From the NCBI GenBank assembly GCA_937915785.1, contig CALGGY010000057.1, forward strand, positions 1 through 19,789: a DNA stretch of 19,789 nt. The letters run 5' to 3'. Source of the stretch: an uncultured Bacteroidales bacterium (GTDB lineage Bacteria > Bacteroidota > Bacteroidia > Bacteroidales > P3). A program made the translations under genes and the position numbers. How positions within the stretch are numbered: position 1 is the first letter of the stretch; every line of letters starts with the position of its first letter. The notes below the pieces were generated by a model. The model searched no databases. It had not been told where the DNA came from and was given only the letters and a program-made list of their open reading frames with translations. Positions 1 to 8,088 of the stretch are shown piece after piece.

Positions 1-239
1 TGACGACTTCTTAACGCTACTCTCCGTATTCTCCGCTTCGCTATCGAAACGGCCATTGGCAGTTTCTTCATCTTAACGCTTTTTTCTCAATGCCTTTAGG
101 CTACCCCCAAACAATTCGTATTCGGTTTTGTCGGACACTAATAACTTTTTTCTGACGTGCCGTTGGCACGTTTTTGTACTACACTTGTTTGATGAGGATA
201 TGATGACGCGCCGTTGGCACGTTGTTGGGATTTGTGATG
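1..239. other. Intergenic region left of panB, no convincing gene
   Basis: No frame here has protein-like composition. A minus-strand ATG at 71 opens a frame running off the left edge (23 codons, very rich in Arg and Lys); it could be the start of a gene but nothing supports that. The stretch contains two palindromic 17-mers (listed separately) and a shorter related core, GCCATTGGCA, at 52-61. The octamer TTAACGCT also occurs twice, near 12 and 73. It probably holds the 3' untranslated region of panB plus dispersed repeat sequence. Confidence 0.5.
155..222. repeat. Two copies of a 17-bp hairpin-forming palindrome
   Basis: ACGTGCCGTTGGCACGT at 155-171 and ACGCGCCGTTGGCACGT at 206-222 differ at one base and start 51 bp apart. 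Each can form a 7-bp GC-rich stem with a GTT loop (AAC on the other strand); the second copy has one G-U pair. They lie 18 and 69 nt beyond the panB stop codon. Neither is followed by a T-run in the panB direction. The first has TTTTT after it on the plus strand only. They are therefore more like REP-type repeats or mRNA 3'-end stabilisers than classical terminators for panB. This is inference from position and shape. Confidence 0.6.
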
Positions 240-1058
240 TTAGTACTGTTCTTTTTCGTTGGGGAAATCGCAGCTTTTCACATCGGTGATGTATTGCGAT
301 ACGGCGTGTGAAATTTCCTCGCCAATGGAGTGGTAGCGGCGCAGGAAACGTGGCGAAAACTGCTGTGTGATGCCAAGCATGTCGTGTAGCACCAGCACCT
401 GACCGTCCACGTGGGGGCCGGCGCCGATGCCTATTGTGGGAATCTTGAGTTCGGCGGTAACTTTGGCGGCAAGGGCGGCCGGTATTTTCTCCAAAGTAAC
501 AGCAAAACACCCTGCCTCTTGGAGCAGACGGGCGTCTTCCGTCAGCCGTTTGGCTTCCTCATCGTCGGTGGCGCGCACGGCGTAGGTGCCGAATTTGTTG
601 ATACTCTGCGGGGTCAGCCCAAGGTGTCCCATAATGGGTATGCCTGCGGAGAGTATGCGGTTTACCGATTCAAGAATTTCGGCGCCGCCTTCGAGTTTCA
701 CCGCGTCGGCACCAGTCTCTTTCATTATTCGTATGGCCGATTGCAAGGCCATTTTAGAGTTGCCCTGATAGGTTCCGAAAGGGAGGTCCACCACCACAAG
801 GGCGCGTGAGATGCCGCGAACCACCGATGCGCCGTGGTATATCATCTCGTCGAGGGTGATGGGAAGGGTGGTCTTATATCCTGCCATGACATTGGCGGCG
901 GAGTCGCCCACCAGAACAACGTCTATGTTTGTGCTGTCCAAAAGTCGTGCCATGGAGTAGTCGTAGGCTGTGAGCATGGCGATTTTATTTCCGCACTGTT
1001 TCATGTTTTGAAGCACGTGGGTTGTAACCTTTGTTATGTTGGATTCGAGATAAGCCAT
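240..1058 (-). CDS. panB: 3-methyl-2-oxobutanoate hydroxymethyltransferase (ketopantoate hydroxymethyltransferase)
   Basis: PanB transfers a hydroxymethyl group from 5,10-methylenetetrahydrofolate to 2-oxoisovalerate to give ketopantoate, the committed step of pantothenate and CoA synthesis, in the cytosol. The 272-aa length is normal for the family (about 260-280). Family motifs are all visible: AYDY near 31, the metal ligand Asp in VGDSA (D52), a second Asp in VVDLPF (D91), Glu in KLEGG (E123), MGHLGLTPQS at 143-152, the likely catalytic Glu in TLEKIP (E190), and IGIGAG followed by DGQVLV (209-223). It is the last gene of a six-gene minus-strand run, 26 bp after the preceding stop codon. 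panC and panD are not in the window. Its place behind envelope chaperone genes is unexpected. The identification is secure. Confidence 0.97.
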   Translation of the reverse strand: MAYLESNITKVTTHVLQNMKQCGNKIAMLTAYDYSMARLLDSTNIDVVLVGDSAANVMAGYKTTLPITLDEMIYHGASVVRGISRALVVVDLPFGTYQGNSKMALQSAIRIMKETGADAVKLEGGAEILESVNRILSAGIPIMGHLGLTPQSINKFGTYAVRATDDEEAKRLTEDARLLQEAGCFAVTLEKIPAALAAKVTAELKIPTIGIGAGPHVDGQVLVLHDMLGITQQFSPRFLRRYHSIGEEISHAVSQYITDVKSCDFPNEKEQY

Positions 1059-1084
1059 AATGAAAAATGTTTTATTCGGGTATT

Positions 1085-2374
1085 TTATTCGATTTCCTCG
1101 TCGTCGGCATATTTTTTGTTTTTCTTTTTTTTGTTGCCGTCTGGGTTGTCGAGGGGGTCTTCTTCTTCAAGCTCGATGCGGAACAGGTCCTGCAGGGCTC
1201 TTTTCATTTCGTAGTCGCCGTTTTTGTTCACCCTGAAAGCTTTGTAGTATTTGCCTTTGTATTCGAATGATCCCTCTTCCACGTTGGTTTTTATCTGGTA
1301 GAAGTAATCGTCTATTTCCTCCGGTTTTATGCGTTTGCCAAGGAAAATGGTGTCTATCTGCGTAACGTTGATGCCAGCCTGCACGGCGTTGCTGACCTTT
1401 GAAGCCATCTTTTTGGTTGTGAGGCTTTTGTATTCCACACCTTTTTCGGAATATTTTTTGCCGAAGATACGTATTTTGTTCTGCCACTGAGCTTGTGTGA
1501 TGGGGAAACGCACAAAAATGGAGTCGGGCATTTCGGATATGCACTCGCCGGTGTCGCGTTTGTAGTTGCTTTTCAGCACCACGTATCCCACCTGTATTAG
1601 CAGCTGTTTTTTGTGTGGTATGAGGAAATAACGTTCGAGAACCTCTTTGTAGTCCAGATGTTCCTCTATGGCGAAATTGATGCTGTCGGGGCATTTGTCG
1701 CGGGTGTTGTCGATGCGCATTAGGGAGCCTTTGGAAATCATCACGGAGGAGTAGTATCCGCGTACGAGCGAGTCGTGCGATGGCACGAGGCAGTTGGTGA
1801 ACCCGCCGATGCAGGCTTCGGGGTTGTGTTTGAAGGTCATCAGCACCTTGCCTTCAAGGGGGGTGTTGTTGAAAGAGTGGCGGCTTTGAGGCAGTTCGGA
1901 CATTTTGTAGTATTTGCGGTCGAGCGGCACTTCGTAGCGTATGGTTTCGGTGCCCTCGCCGGAGCACGAGTTGAAAATTTTGTTTGTGGTAAGTCTCACT
2001 ATAAAAGAGGTTTTAGCGCGCGACAGGAAGTAGTTGTACACGTTGTTCACACGGTGGAAGGTGAGGGTGTCGTCGTTGTCGCCGCCAAAGCCTTCGATGG
2101 CCACGGCATACATGCGCGGGTTGTTTTTGTCGAAGGCCACGCGGTAGGCAGAATCGAGAATGTCGAGGGTTTCGAGGTCGTACAGTTCGGAGCCGTTGGC
2201 AAAGTCAACCACCACGAAAAACTGTTCGGGGAAAGGTATCACAGGCTCCTGTTTTTTTGGTTTGGTGCCGGTGTTTTTCTGCTTTTTCACCGGAGGGGTG
2301 TAAAAGTAGCTCTGTGCGATGGCCTGTGTTGCCAAGGCGGAGCATAAAATTATGAATATCAGCAGTTTTTTCAT
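1085..2374 (-). CDS. Exported protein of unknown function, possible diverged OmpA-like domain
   Basis: I do not recognise this 429-aa protein. It has a clear Sec signal peptide (residues 1-20, MKKLLIF... ending AIAQ), then a Lys/Pro-rich linker (about 27-45). Residues 52-128 follow the rhythm of an OmpA-like peptidoglycan-binding domain: VVVDFANGSEL, then an LD-rich helix, then AIEGFGGDND and an HRVNNVYNYFLSRA helix. The usual NxxLSxxRA signature is only loosely kept, so this is a tentative reading. The middle contains several Cys (for example CSGEG near 137 and further ones in the following 100 residues). The C-terminus ends in alternating acidic and Lys-rich runs. It lies 10 bp after the moxR stop and 26 bp before panB, so it is probably cotranscribed with the envelope chaperone genes. 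Periplasmic or outer-membrane location is likely. Confidence 0.8.
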   Translation of the reverse strand: MKKLLIFIILCSALATQAIAQSYFYTPPVKKQKNTGTKPKKQEPVIPFPEQFFVVVDFANGSELYDLETLDILDSAYRVAFDKNNPRMYAVAIEGFGGDNDDTLTFHRVNNVYNYFLSRAKTSFIVRLTTNKIFNSCSGEGTETIRYEVPLDRKYYKMSELPQSRHSFNNTPLEGKVLMTFKHNPEACIGGFTNCLVPSHDSLVRGYYSSVMISKGSLMRIDNTRDKCPDSINFAIEEHLDYKEVLERYFLIPHKKQLLIQVGYVVLKSNYKRDTGECISEMPDSIFVRFPITQAQWQNKIRIFGKKYSEKGVEYKSLTTKKMASKVSNAVQAGINVTQIDTIFLGKRIKPEEIDDYFYQIKTNVEEGSFEYKGKYYKAFRVNKNGDYEMKRALQDLFRIELEEEDPLDNPDGNKKKKNKKYADDEEIE

Positions 2375-2384
2375 GGCGGTATGT

Positions 2385-3347
2385 TTATTGTTCTTTTACA
2401 ATTTCGTTTATTATCATGTCTGTTGTGATGTTTTCGGCTTCGGCATAGTAGTTTTTCACTATCCTGTGCCTGAGCACTTCGGGAGTTACGGCGTCCACGT
2501 CCTCAATGTCGGGCGAGAATTTGCCGTTGAGTGCGGCGTGGGTTTTGGCGCCTATTATCAGATATTGCGAAGCCCGTGGCCCGGCGCCCCAAGTGAGGTA
2601 TTTCTGTGCTATGGGGCTTGCGTAGGGAGTGCCAACACGTGTGTGCGACACCACGCTCACGGCATGGCGGAAAACGTTGTCGGGTACGGGCAGCTTGCTT
2701 ATAACATTCTGAAAATCCATTATTTCCGTTGATGAAAGCACTGCGTTGATGTGGGAGTTTTGTTCCACTGTGGTGGATTTTACTATGGCCATTTCCTCTT
2801 CAAACGACGGGTAGTCGAGTTTTATGTTGAGCATAAAGCGGTCGAGCTGAGCTTCGGGCAGGGGGTATGTGCCTTCCTGTTCGATGGGGTTTTGTGTGGC
2901 AAGCACGAAGAAAGGCCGGGGAAGGGGATAGGTGTTGCCCGAAACGGTGACGGATTTTTCCTGCATGGCTTCGAGCAGTGCCGCCTGAGTTTTTGGCGGG
3001 GTGCGGTTTATTTCGTCGGCAAGAATGATGTTGGCAAACACTGGTCCGCGCATAAACTGGAAGTCGCGGTTTTTGTCGAGAATTTCGGAGCCGATGATGT
3101 CGGAGGGCATGAGGTCGGGGGTGAACTGTATGCGGCTGAAGTTGAGACCGGTGGTTTTGGCCAAGGTGTTTATCATCAGCGTTTTGGCAAGTCCGGGCAC
3201 ACCCACCAGCAGGCAGTGGCCGCCGCTGAAGATGGATAGCAGCAGGCTGTCTATGACCTTGTCCTGTCCGATGATGACCTTGCGGATTTCGGACTTGAGC
3301 TGCTGGTGTTTTTGCGAAAGCTGTTGTATGAGTTCGGTGTCGGACAT
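2385..3347 (-). CDS. MoxR-family AAA+ ATPase
   Basis: This cytosolic AAA+ ATPase has 320 residues, typical for MoxR. MoxR proteins use ATP hydrolysis to remodel or activate partner proteins, often through von Willebrand A-domain partners. Visible motifs are Walker A GVPGLAKT (49-56, the MoxR/RavA-type variant), Walker B IILADEIN (107-114), sensor 1 in LATQNPIEQEGTYPLPEAQ (149-167) and the following LDRF. The start ATG at 3347 lies 12 bp after the surA-like stop; there is no Shine-Dalgarno. In many genomes moxR sits beside DUF58 and VWA-domain genes. None is present here: its neighbours are a SurA homologue upstream and an unknown exported protein downstream. The family assignment is very secure; the target is unknown. 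Confidence 0.95.
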   Translation of the reverse strand: MSDTELIQQLSQKHQQLKSEIRKVIIGQDKVIDSLLLSIFSGGHCLLVGVPGLAKTLMINTLAKTTGLNFSRIQFTPDLMPSDIIGSEILDKNRDFQFMRGPVFANIILADEINRTPPKTQAALLEAMQEKSVTVSGNTYPLPRPFFVLATQNPIEQEGTYPLPEAQLDRFMLNIKLDYPSFEEEMAIVKSTTVEQNSHINAVLSSTEIMDFQNVISKLPVPDNVFRHAVSVVSHTRVGTPYASPIAQKYLTWGAGPRASQYLIIGAKTHAALNGKFSPDIEDVDAVTPEVLRHRIVKNYYAEAENITTDMIINEIVKEQ

Positions 3348-3359
3348 TGATGTGGGTTT

Positions 3360-4703
3360 TTATTGGCCGGTCCAGTTGAGTTTGAACGTGCAGTTTTTGA
3401 AATCGTCGTTGATGCGTATGTATGTGTTTTTTATCATTTTGGCTGCCCAGTCGAGCACTTTTTCGTTTTTGGCGGTTTGCAGGGCGGCGTTGTACAGTTT
3501 GTCGTAGTCGTCGGTGAGGTTGGCTTTGTGGGTGGGAACTTTTTTGGTGAGTTTAACCACGCGGAACACAGTTTGGTTCGATTCGTTTTTCGATATTTTG
3601 ATGGGTGATATTTCGCCTTCGTTCATTTTGGTGATGTCGATGTCGGGGAACTGCTGTTTGGCCAGTTCGGCGTTGAAACGGTTGCCCATGGTGGCGTTGG
3701 ATACCACGCCTCCCACCGATTTTGTGGCGCTGGTGGAGTAGCGTTGTGCGGCTTCGTCGAATGTTATTGTTCCGTTTTTGATTAGGGATAGCACGCTGTC
3801 CATGCGTTGCTGTGTGGCTGATAGGTCGTTGGTGGACACTTTTGGTATCATCAGTATGTGTCGGGCGTTGATGGTGTTGCCGCGGCGTTCGATGAGCTGT
3901 ATGATGTGGTAGCCGAATTTTGTTTCTATCACTGGCGACACTTCGCCGGGTTTTAGGACAAAGGCGGCGGCTTCGAACTCACCCACCATGTCGCCACGTC
4001 CAAAGAATCCCAGCTCGCCGCCTTTCTGGGCGGAGCCTGGGTCTTCGGAGTACATAGTGGCCAGCATGCTGAAGCTCTCGCCTTTGAGCACGCGTTCGCG
4101 CAGGCGGTTGAGCTCGGTGCGCACGCGTTCTTTCTCGGCGTCGCCCACAGTGGGGGTCATTTCTATTTCGGACATTTCGTATTCTTCGGGAATTGTGGGC
4201 AGGCTGTCGGAGGGTATGGCGTTGTAGTATTCCTGCACTTCGCGGGGTGTTACTTTAACGTTGGCGGTGATGCCCTCCTCCACTTGTTGTGTTATGTAGC
4301 GTTCGGTGATTATTTGCGCGTAGTTTTCGCGTATGTCGTCGTAGCTGCGGCCTGTTTGTTTTTGCAGGTTTTCTTTGGTGCCGTAGTAGCGAAGCAGCGA
4401 TTTCAGGCTCCAGTCCAGTTCGGCGGCAATCATCTGTTCGGTAACTTCCACGCTGTCTATTGCGCCTTTGTGGAGCATCAGTTTCGACATAAGGAGGTTT
4501 TCCATGATGTTGCATCGGTTTTCGAACGGGTTTTCGTAGCCTTTCTGCACACGCAGTTGGGCGTAGTTGCTTTCTATGTCGGACAGTTTGATGATGTTTT
4601 TGCCCACCACCGCCACCACTTGGTCTATCACGGTGCCGTTGTTTTGTGCGGCGAGCTGCAGTGTTATGGTTGCGAGCAGTATGAGTATGGCTGTTTTTTT
4701 CAT
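3360..4703 (-). CDS. surA: SurA-like periplasmic chaperone / peptidyl-prolyl isomerase
   Basis: At 447 aa this has the SurA layout: signal peptide (1-19, cleaved around LAAQ), a helical chaperone region (about 22-165, starting TVIDQVVAVVGKNIIKLSDI), parvulin domain 1 (about 172-273), parvulin domain 2 (about 278-390) and a C-terminal helix. SurA proteins escort unfolded outer-membrane proteins across the periplasm to BAM. Domain 1 keeps GGELGFFGRGDM and GYHIIQL but has EIEM where catalytic parvulins have a first-strand His. Domain 2 keeps ARHILM but is degenerate at its end. Neither domain seems to hold a full pair of active-site His residues, so chaperone function may dominate. It follows the lipoprotein gene after 8 bp and precedes moxR by 12 bp, in one operon with two related genes. 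Confidence 0.92.
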   Translation of the reverse strand: MKKTAILILLATITLQLAAQNNGTVIDQVVAVVGKNIIKLSDIESNYAQLRVQKGYENPFENRCNIMENLLMSKLMLHKGAIDSVEVTEQMIAAELDWSLKSLLRYYGTKENLQKQTGRSYDDIRENYAQIITERYITQQVEEGITANVKVTPREVQEYYNAIPSDSLPTIPEEYEMSEIEMTPTVGDAEKERVRTELNRLRERVLKGESFSMLATMYSEDPGSAQKGGELGFFGRGDMVGEFEAAAFVLKPGEVSPVIETKFGYHIIQLIERRGNTINARHILMIPKVSTNDLSATQQRMDSVLSLIKNGTITFDEAAQRYSTSATKSVGGVVSNATMGNRFNAELAKQQFPDIDITKMNEGEISPIKISKNESNQTVFRVVKLTKKVPTHKANLTDDYDKLYNAALQTAKNEKVLDWAAKMIKNTYIRINDDFKNCTFKLNWTGQ

Positions 4704-4711
4704 ATCGTGGT

Positions 4712-5563
4712 TTATTTTTTGAAAATCTCTATTTCGTTGTCGTTTTCGGCTTTGGTTATGAGGCTGGTACGCATTTTGTCCACAATTTCCACCTTGCGTT
4801 TGTTCAGTATTATGTTTTTGATGTTCTGATATTCGAACTCGATGGGCGATATTTCATCGGCTATCTTCGATTCGAAAATTTTGGCTATGTAAGCAAAATC
4901 GTTGTCGGAGAAGTAGATTTTTTTTGTGTTTTTGAGGTAGAACTCCTCGTTGTATGTTTTCACCGGTATTATGTGTTGGAAATCGAGGAAGGTGATCCAT
5001 TGCGACTGGTCGAAATTGTAGGCGGCGGCTTCGTTTGCCGATAGGCGTTCGAGTTCGACTATGTTTTTGTCGCTCAGGTCGTTGCCCGACATCAGGTTGT
5101 GGATTTTGGCAACGTTTTTGGATTTGGCAGGGATTTTTATGTAGATGGCGCGCAGAATGTTGTTTTTCAGGGTGAACACTTCGCGGTGTTTGTTGTAGTA
5201 GTTCTGTATTGATGTGTCGGGCACGTTGGTGTCGAGCTGCTGTTCAACGATGAGTCGTTCGTAGTTGTAGGTTGTGAGTGAGTTTTTGTAGTTTTGCAGT
5301 TCTTTTTCGAAGTTGTCGGTGATGTTGTTTTTTGCTTTTTCGAGCACCACCATTTCCTGTATCCATTGCTGTATGTAGTTGGCCACTATGGCGGCGCTGT
5401 CGTCGGGCGAGGTGTCGGGAGGAACAATTGATTGAATGTCGCTCTCGTATAGGTAGTTGCCGAAGACTCTGGCAATGGCTTTGTCGTCGTTGTTGTGGCT
5501 GCAACCAAGTATTGTGGCCAGCACTATGGCAGATAATAATGGTGATAACGCCCTGAGTTTCAT
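4712..5563 (-). CDS. Lipoprotein resembling the SurA-N chaperone region, without a parvulin domain
   Basis: The 283-aa product starts with a lipoprotein signal: hydrophobic stretch 8-20 and lipobox TILGC with Cys21. The mature part opens with a segment like the first helices of SurA/PpiD proteins (KAIARVFGNYLYESDIQSIV, residues 28-47), then a long charged helical region including a YYNKHREVFTLKNN stretch. No parvulin signature (GGxLGxF or GYHIIxL) is present, so it is probably not an isomerase. It sits between two SurA/PpiD-type genes with gaps of only 4 and 8 bp, which suggests a cotranscribed set. A role as a membrane-anchored, catalytically inactive chaperone is inferred from context and the N-terminal resemblance. 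Confidence 0.85.
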   Translation of the reverse strand: MKLRALSPLLSAIVLATILGCSHNNDDKAIARVFGNYLYESDIQSIVPPDTSPDDSAAIVANYIQQWIQEMVVLEKAKNNITDNFEKELQNYKNSLTTYNYERLIVEQQLDTNVPDTSIQNYYNKHREVFTLKNNILRAIYIKIPAKSKNVAKIHNLMSGNDLSDKNIVELERLSANEAAAYNFDQSQWITFLDFQHIIPVKTYNEEFYLKNTKKIYFSDNDFAYIAKIFESKIADEISPIEFEYQNIKNIILNKRKVEIVDKMRTSLITKAENDNEIEIFKK

Positions 5564-5567
5564 AATG

Positions 5568-7646
5568 TTACCAAGTAATGGAGTCGATTACGTCTTGGTG
5601 GATGACGAGGTTGTATTTTTTGCGCAGGTTTTCGATAAGCTGCGTTTCGAGGAAATTTTGGTAGTCGTTTATGTAGTATCCTTTTGCGGAACGCAGCGAT
5701 TTCAGTTCGGGGTCGCGCAGTTGGGTTACGCAAACCACTTTGTATCCTTTGTTTTCGTTGGGTTCTACGTAGGAGCCAATTTTCCAGTTGTCCGATTTGG
5801 GTGCTGTCGGGTCTTTTTTCTCAACAAATTTGGTGTTCATGCCTATCGGATGTTCGCTCGTGCATTTTTTGGAAAGTTTTTTTTCCAGAGTGTTGTATAG
5901 TGTTTTGGGGTCTAGTTTCTGTTTCAGCAGTATTTTTTCTGTCGATTTCAGTACTTTTTTTGGTTGCAGGCAGGCTGAATCGGCTACGTATATTAATGTT
6001 GTTTTAGCGCGTTGGTCCCAAAAAAAGTTGGAGTCGTTGGGGTTGTCGAGGCTGCGCATCTTGCTGGAGGTGTTGTAGAATGCTCTGAGACCTGCAGTGT
6101 CCGACGAGGCTTTGCTCCACACGTTGTCGTCGTTGTAGGCAAAGATTACCAGCCCGTCGCGGAACTCGTTCATGGTGCTGCGGAACTCTTTGTTGTTGAG
6201 CTCGAGCAGGCTGTCGGCGGTTTCGAGAATCATTGTTTCGATATAAGATTTGTAGTTTCTTTCGAGATAAACCGAGAGGGGGAAGGGGAAGGCCCTGTGT
6301 TGAGTTTTTTCGATGTGTTTGGCAAAGTCGTGTGCCGTGAATTTTTTTCCGTCGAATTCGAACAGGGCTTTTTTGTTGTCGGCTTGTCCGTTGTATTTCC
6401 ATTTGGCTTGGAAAACGGTGTCGTTAAGTATGGATAGCAATGGGTCGAGCAGCGAAGGCGAATTGGCAGTATAGTCCACAAATTTGTGTTTTTTCTTGAA
6501 ATTTTCGATGTATTTGGCTTGTGGTGCGTTGCCGTATTGTGCCGAAGTTATGCGTGTGCGGTACGATTCTTTTAGCGAGTCGAAGGGTGGTATGTTTTCG
6601 GTGTGCAGTACTTTCACGATATGCCATCCCCACGGGGTTTCGAAAGGTTGTGTGTATTGGCCGTCTTTCAATCCTTGGATATGGTGCAGGTACTCTGGGG
6701 GTATCTGGTTTATAGGCAGTTCCATAAGTCCTGGTTCGTCTTTTCCGCGCACAATAAACGATGCGTAGTTGCGCACCACGGTGCCGAAATTGTCGCCGTC
6801 CTGTATTTTTTTGTAAGCTTCTTTTATTTTGTTTTCGGCAATTTGCTTGTTCAAGGTGTCGTTTGTTTTCACCCAGATGTGTTGGAATTTGATGTTGCCG
6901 TAGGCCTTTACCTTGTCGGTTAGTTTGATGATGTGGTATCCGTAGCTGGAGCGGATGGGTTTTGATATTTCGCCCACTTTGAGCGAGAAGGCTGTGTTTT
7001 CGAATTCGGGAACCATTTGGAAAACGGTGAAAAAGCCGATGTCGCCGTGGTTGCCGTCGTATTTTTGGCCGTTGTTGGCAACAAAGTCGCGGGCTTGTTC
7101 GTCCTCCGACAGTTCAACGGCAAGTTTTTCGAAATCGGCGCCCGGAGCTATGGCCTTGTTGTATATTTTCATGGCTTTGTTGTAGGCAACGATGGTGTCT
7201 TTTGGCGAGGCGTTGCTTTCCAGTTTCACCATTATGTGCGAAGCCCGTACTGCATGTTGGTTGCGTTCGTAGGTTTGTTTGAGGAGTGTTTCAAGTTCGG
7301 TGGAGTCGATAAGGAAGGGCAGGGCCATTTCGTGGCGGTATTTGCGGTATTCGTTGCGAAGGTCGGTGGCGGTGTCGTATTTTTTAGCGTAGGCATCGTA
7401 TAAACGCAGGCGGAAATTGGCGTAGAGGTCCACATATTCCTGCAGGGCCTTGCGTTTTTCGTATGTGCAAGCAGTGGGGGCGGCCTCGGGGTTTATGTTG
7501 TTGGCCTGTTTGAAACTTCTGACAAATTCCGTTTTGGTGACTTTCTGCCCCGCAAATTCCATCACTACGGGGTCGTTGGTTTGGGCTGTAAGTGTGCCGC
7601 AGACGGCAACGGCTACTGCAAATGCTGTGGTGAGCAGTTTTTTCAT
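5568..7646 (-). CDS. Periplasmic peptidyl-prolyl isomerase with two parvulin domains
   Basis: The frame is open up to 7946, but the ATG at 7646 begins a clean signal peptide (MKKLLTTAFA... cleaved near LTAQ, residue 22), giving 692 aa; the preceding 100 codons look non-coding and contain the promoter. After a helical N-terminal region (23-130), parvulin domain 1 spans about 134-244 (RASHIMV to YGYHIIKL) and domain 2 about 253-347 (KFQHIWV to GWHIVKV). Both keep the two His positions expected of active parvulins, unlike the downstream SurA homologue. The last 340 residues are helical, with no recognised domain. It is the first gene of the six-gene operon, 4 bp before the lipoprotein gene. Its role is probably folding of outer-membrane or secreted proteins; it resembles PpiD/SurA-type proteins but has no membrane anchor. 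Confidence 0.93.
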   Translation of the reverse strand: MKKLLTTAFAVAVAVCGTLTAQTNDPVVMEFAGQKVTKTEFVRSFKQANNINPEAAPTACTYEKRKALQEYVDLYANFRLRLYDAYAKKYDTATDLRNEYRKYRHEMALPFLIDSTELETLLKQTYERNQHAVRASHIMVKLESNASPKDTIVAYNKAMKIYNKAIAPGADFEKLAVELSEDEQARDFVANNGQKYDGNHGDIGFFTVFQMVPEFENTAFSLKVGEISKPIRSSYGYHIIKLTDKVKAYGNIKFQHIWVKTNDTLNKQIAENKIKEAYKKIQDGDNFGTVVRNYASFIVRGKDEPGLMELPINQIPPEYLHHIQGLKDGQYTQPFETPWGWHIVKVLHTENIPPFDSLKESYRTRITSAQYGNAPQAKYIENFKKKHKFVDYTANSPSLLDPLLSILNDTVFQAKWKYNGQADNKKALFEFDGKKFTAHDFAKHIEKTQHRAFPFPLSVYLERNYKSYIETMILETADSLLELNNKEFRSTMNEFRDGLVIFAYNDDNVWSKASSDTAGLRAFYNTSSKMRSLDNPNDSNFFWDQRAKTTLIYVADSACLQPKKVLKSTEKILLKQKLDPKTLYNTLEKKLSKKCTSEHPIGMNTKFVEKKDPTAPKSDNWKIGSYVEPNENKGYKVVCVTQLRDPELKSLRSAKGYYINDYQNFLETQLIENLRKKYNLVIHQDVIDSITW

Positions 7647-7818
7647 GGCGTTTTCTTTAATGATAACTTTTGTTCTTTTATAAAATGTTGTTTCAAATAA
7701 TTCCTGCCGACAAAATGTATAGTGCTGATACATAAGGCGTTCATGGCTATTGCTCGGTATTGTTCCGTACAGTGTCCGTCTTAAAATAAGGCATTTGCCG
7801 TACGCACAAAATTCCGTG

Positions 7819-7826
7819 CAAATATA
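7819..7826 (-). promoter_or_regulatory. Bacteroidetes -7 element for the chaperone/panB operon
   Basis: On the minus strand this reads TATATTTG, matching TAnnTTTG. Transcription would begin near 7814, giving a leader of about 168 nt before the ATG at 7646. I find no good TTG at the expected -33 distance, so only half the promoter is supported. It is the only good -7 match that I noticed upstream of this gene. Confidence 0.5.
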
Positions 7827-7885
7827 CGCATTTTTTTCCGATTTATTGTGTTTTTGTTGATAATGGATTTCTTTTGGTGATAATT

Positions 7886-7918
7886 TTGCTTCCGTTCGGG
7901 AGATACTCTGTATCTTTA
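7886..7918 (+). promoter_or_regulatory. Candidate bamD promoter (distal)
   Basis: TTG at 7886-7888 (within TTTTG) is followed after 22 bp by TATCTTTA at 7911-7918, one base off TAnnTTTG. Transcription would start near 7924, giving a leader of about 165 nt before the bamD ATG at 8089. Confidence 0.45.
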
Positions 7919-8049
7919 CGAAAATATTGCCTATGAAAAGTACCAAATGATGAAAAATGACGTTATTTATTTGTTATCATGTTTTTGCGAATATAAACAA
8001 TTGATGTACAGTTGTTTGCTCTTTTATTATGAGTGAATGGCCGTTTTTG

Positions 8050-8082
8050 TTGCAAAATATTGCGAAAAAAATAGTAAATTTG
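8050..8082 (+). promoter_or_regulatory. Candidate bamD promoter (proximal), implying a near-leaderless mRNA
   Basis: TAAATTTG at 8075-8082 is a perfect TAnnTTTG match, with TTG at 8050-8052 (22-bp spacing). It ends only 6 bp before the bamD ATG at 8089, so the transcript would have almost no 5' leader. The alternative is that this box is fortuitous and the distal promoter is used. Confidence 0.45.
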
Positions 8083-8088
8083 CAGTTT

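Larger units (their letters stand above)
7647..8088. other. Divergent intergenic region between the chaperone operon and bamD
   Basis: These 442 bp separate the minus-strand chaperone operon from plus-strand bamD. They are AT-rich and contain one minus-strand and two plus-strand Bacteroidetes -7-like boxes (listed separately). A 29-codon plus-strand frame (7947-8036, beginning Met-Met-Lys-Asn) exists but has no independent support. Both sides encode outer-membrane protein biogenesis factors, so the region is a plausible point of joint regulation. I see no obvious long palindrome that would mark an operator. Confidence 0.6.

Noticed and set aside
1..71. Minus-strand frame beginning at 71 and running off the left edge
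   Set aside because: Only 23 codons are visible, dominated by Arg and Lys, in a region with repeats; too little to call a gene.
7647..7946. 100-codon N-terminal extension of the double-parvulin isomerase
   Set aside because: It precedes an ideal signal peptide, includes the promoter region, and has non-protein-like composition.
7947..8036. 29-codon plus-strand ORF in the divergent region
   Set aside because: Short, Cys/Tyr-rich, no recognisable feature, and expected by chance in AT-rich DNA; conservation would be needed to support it.
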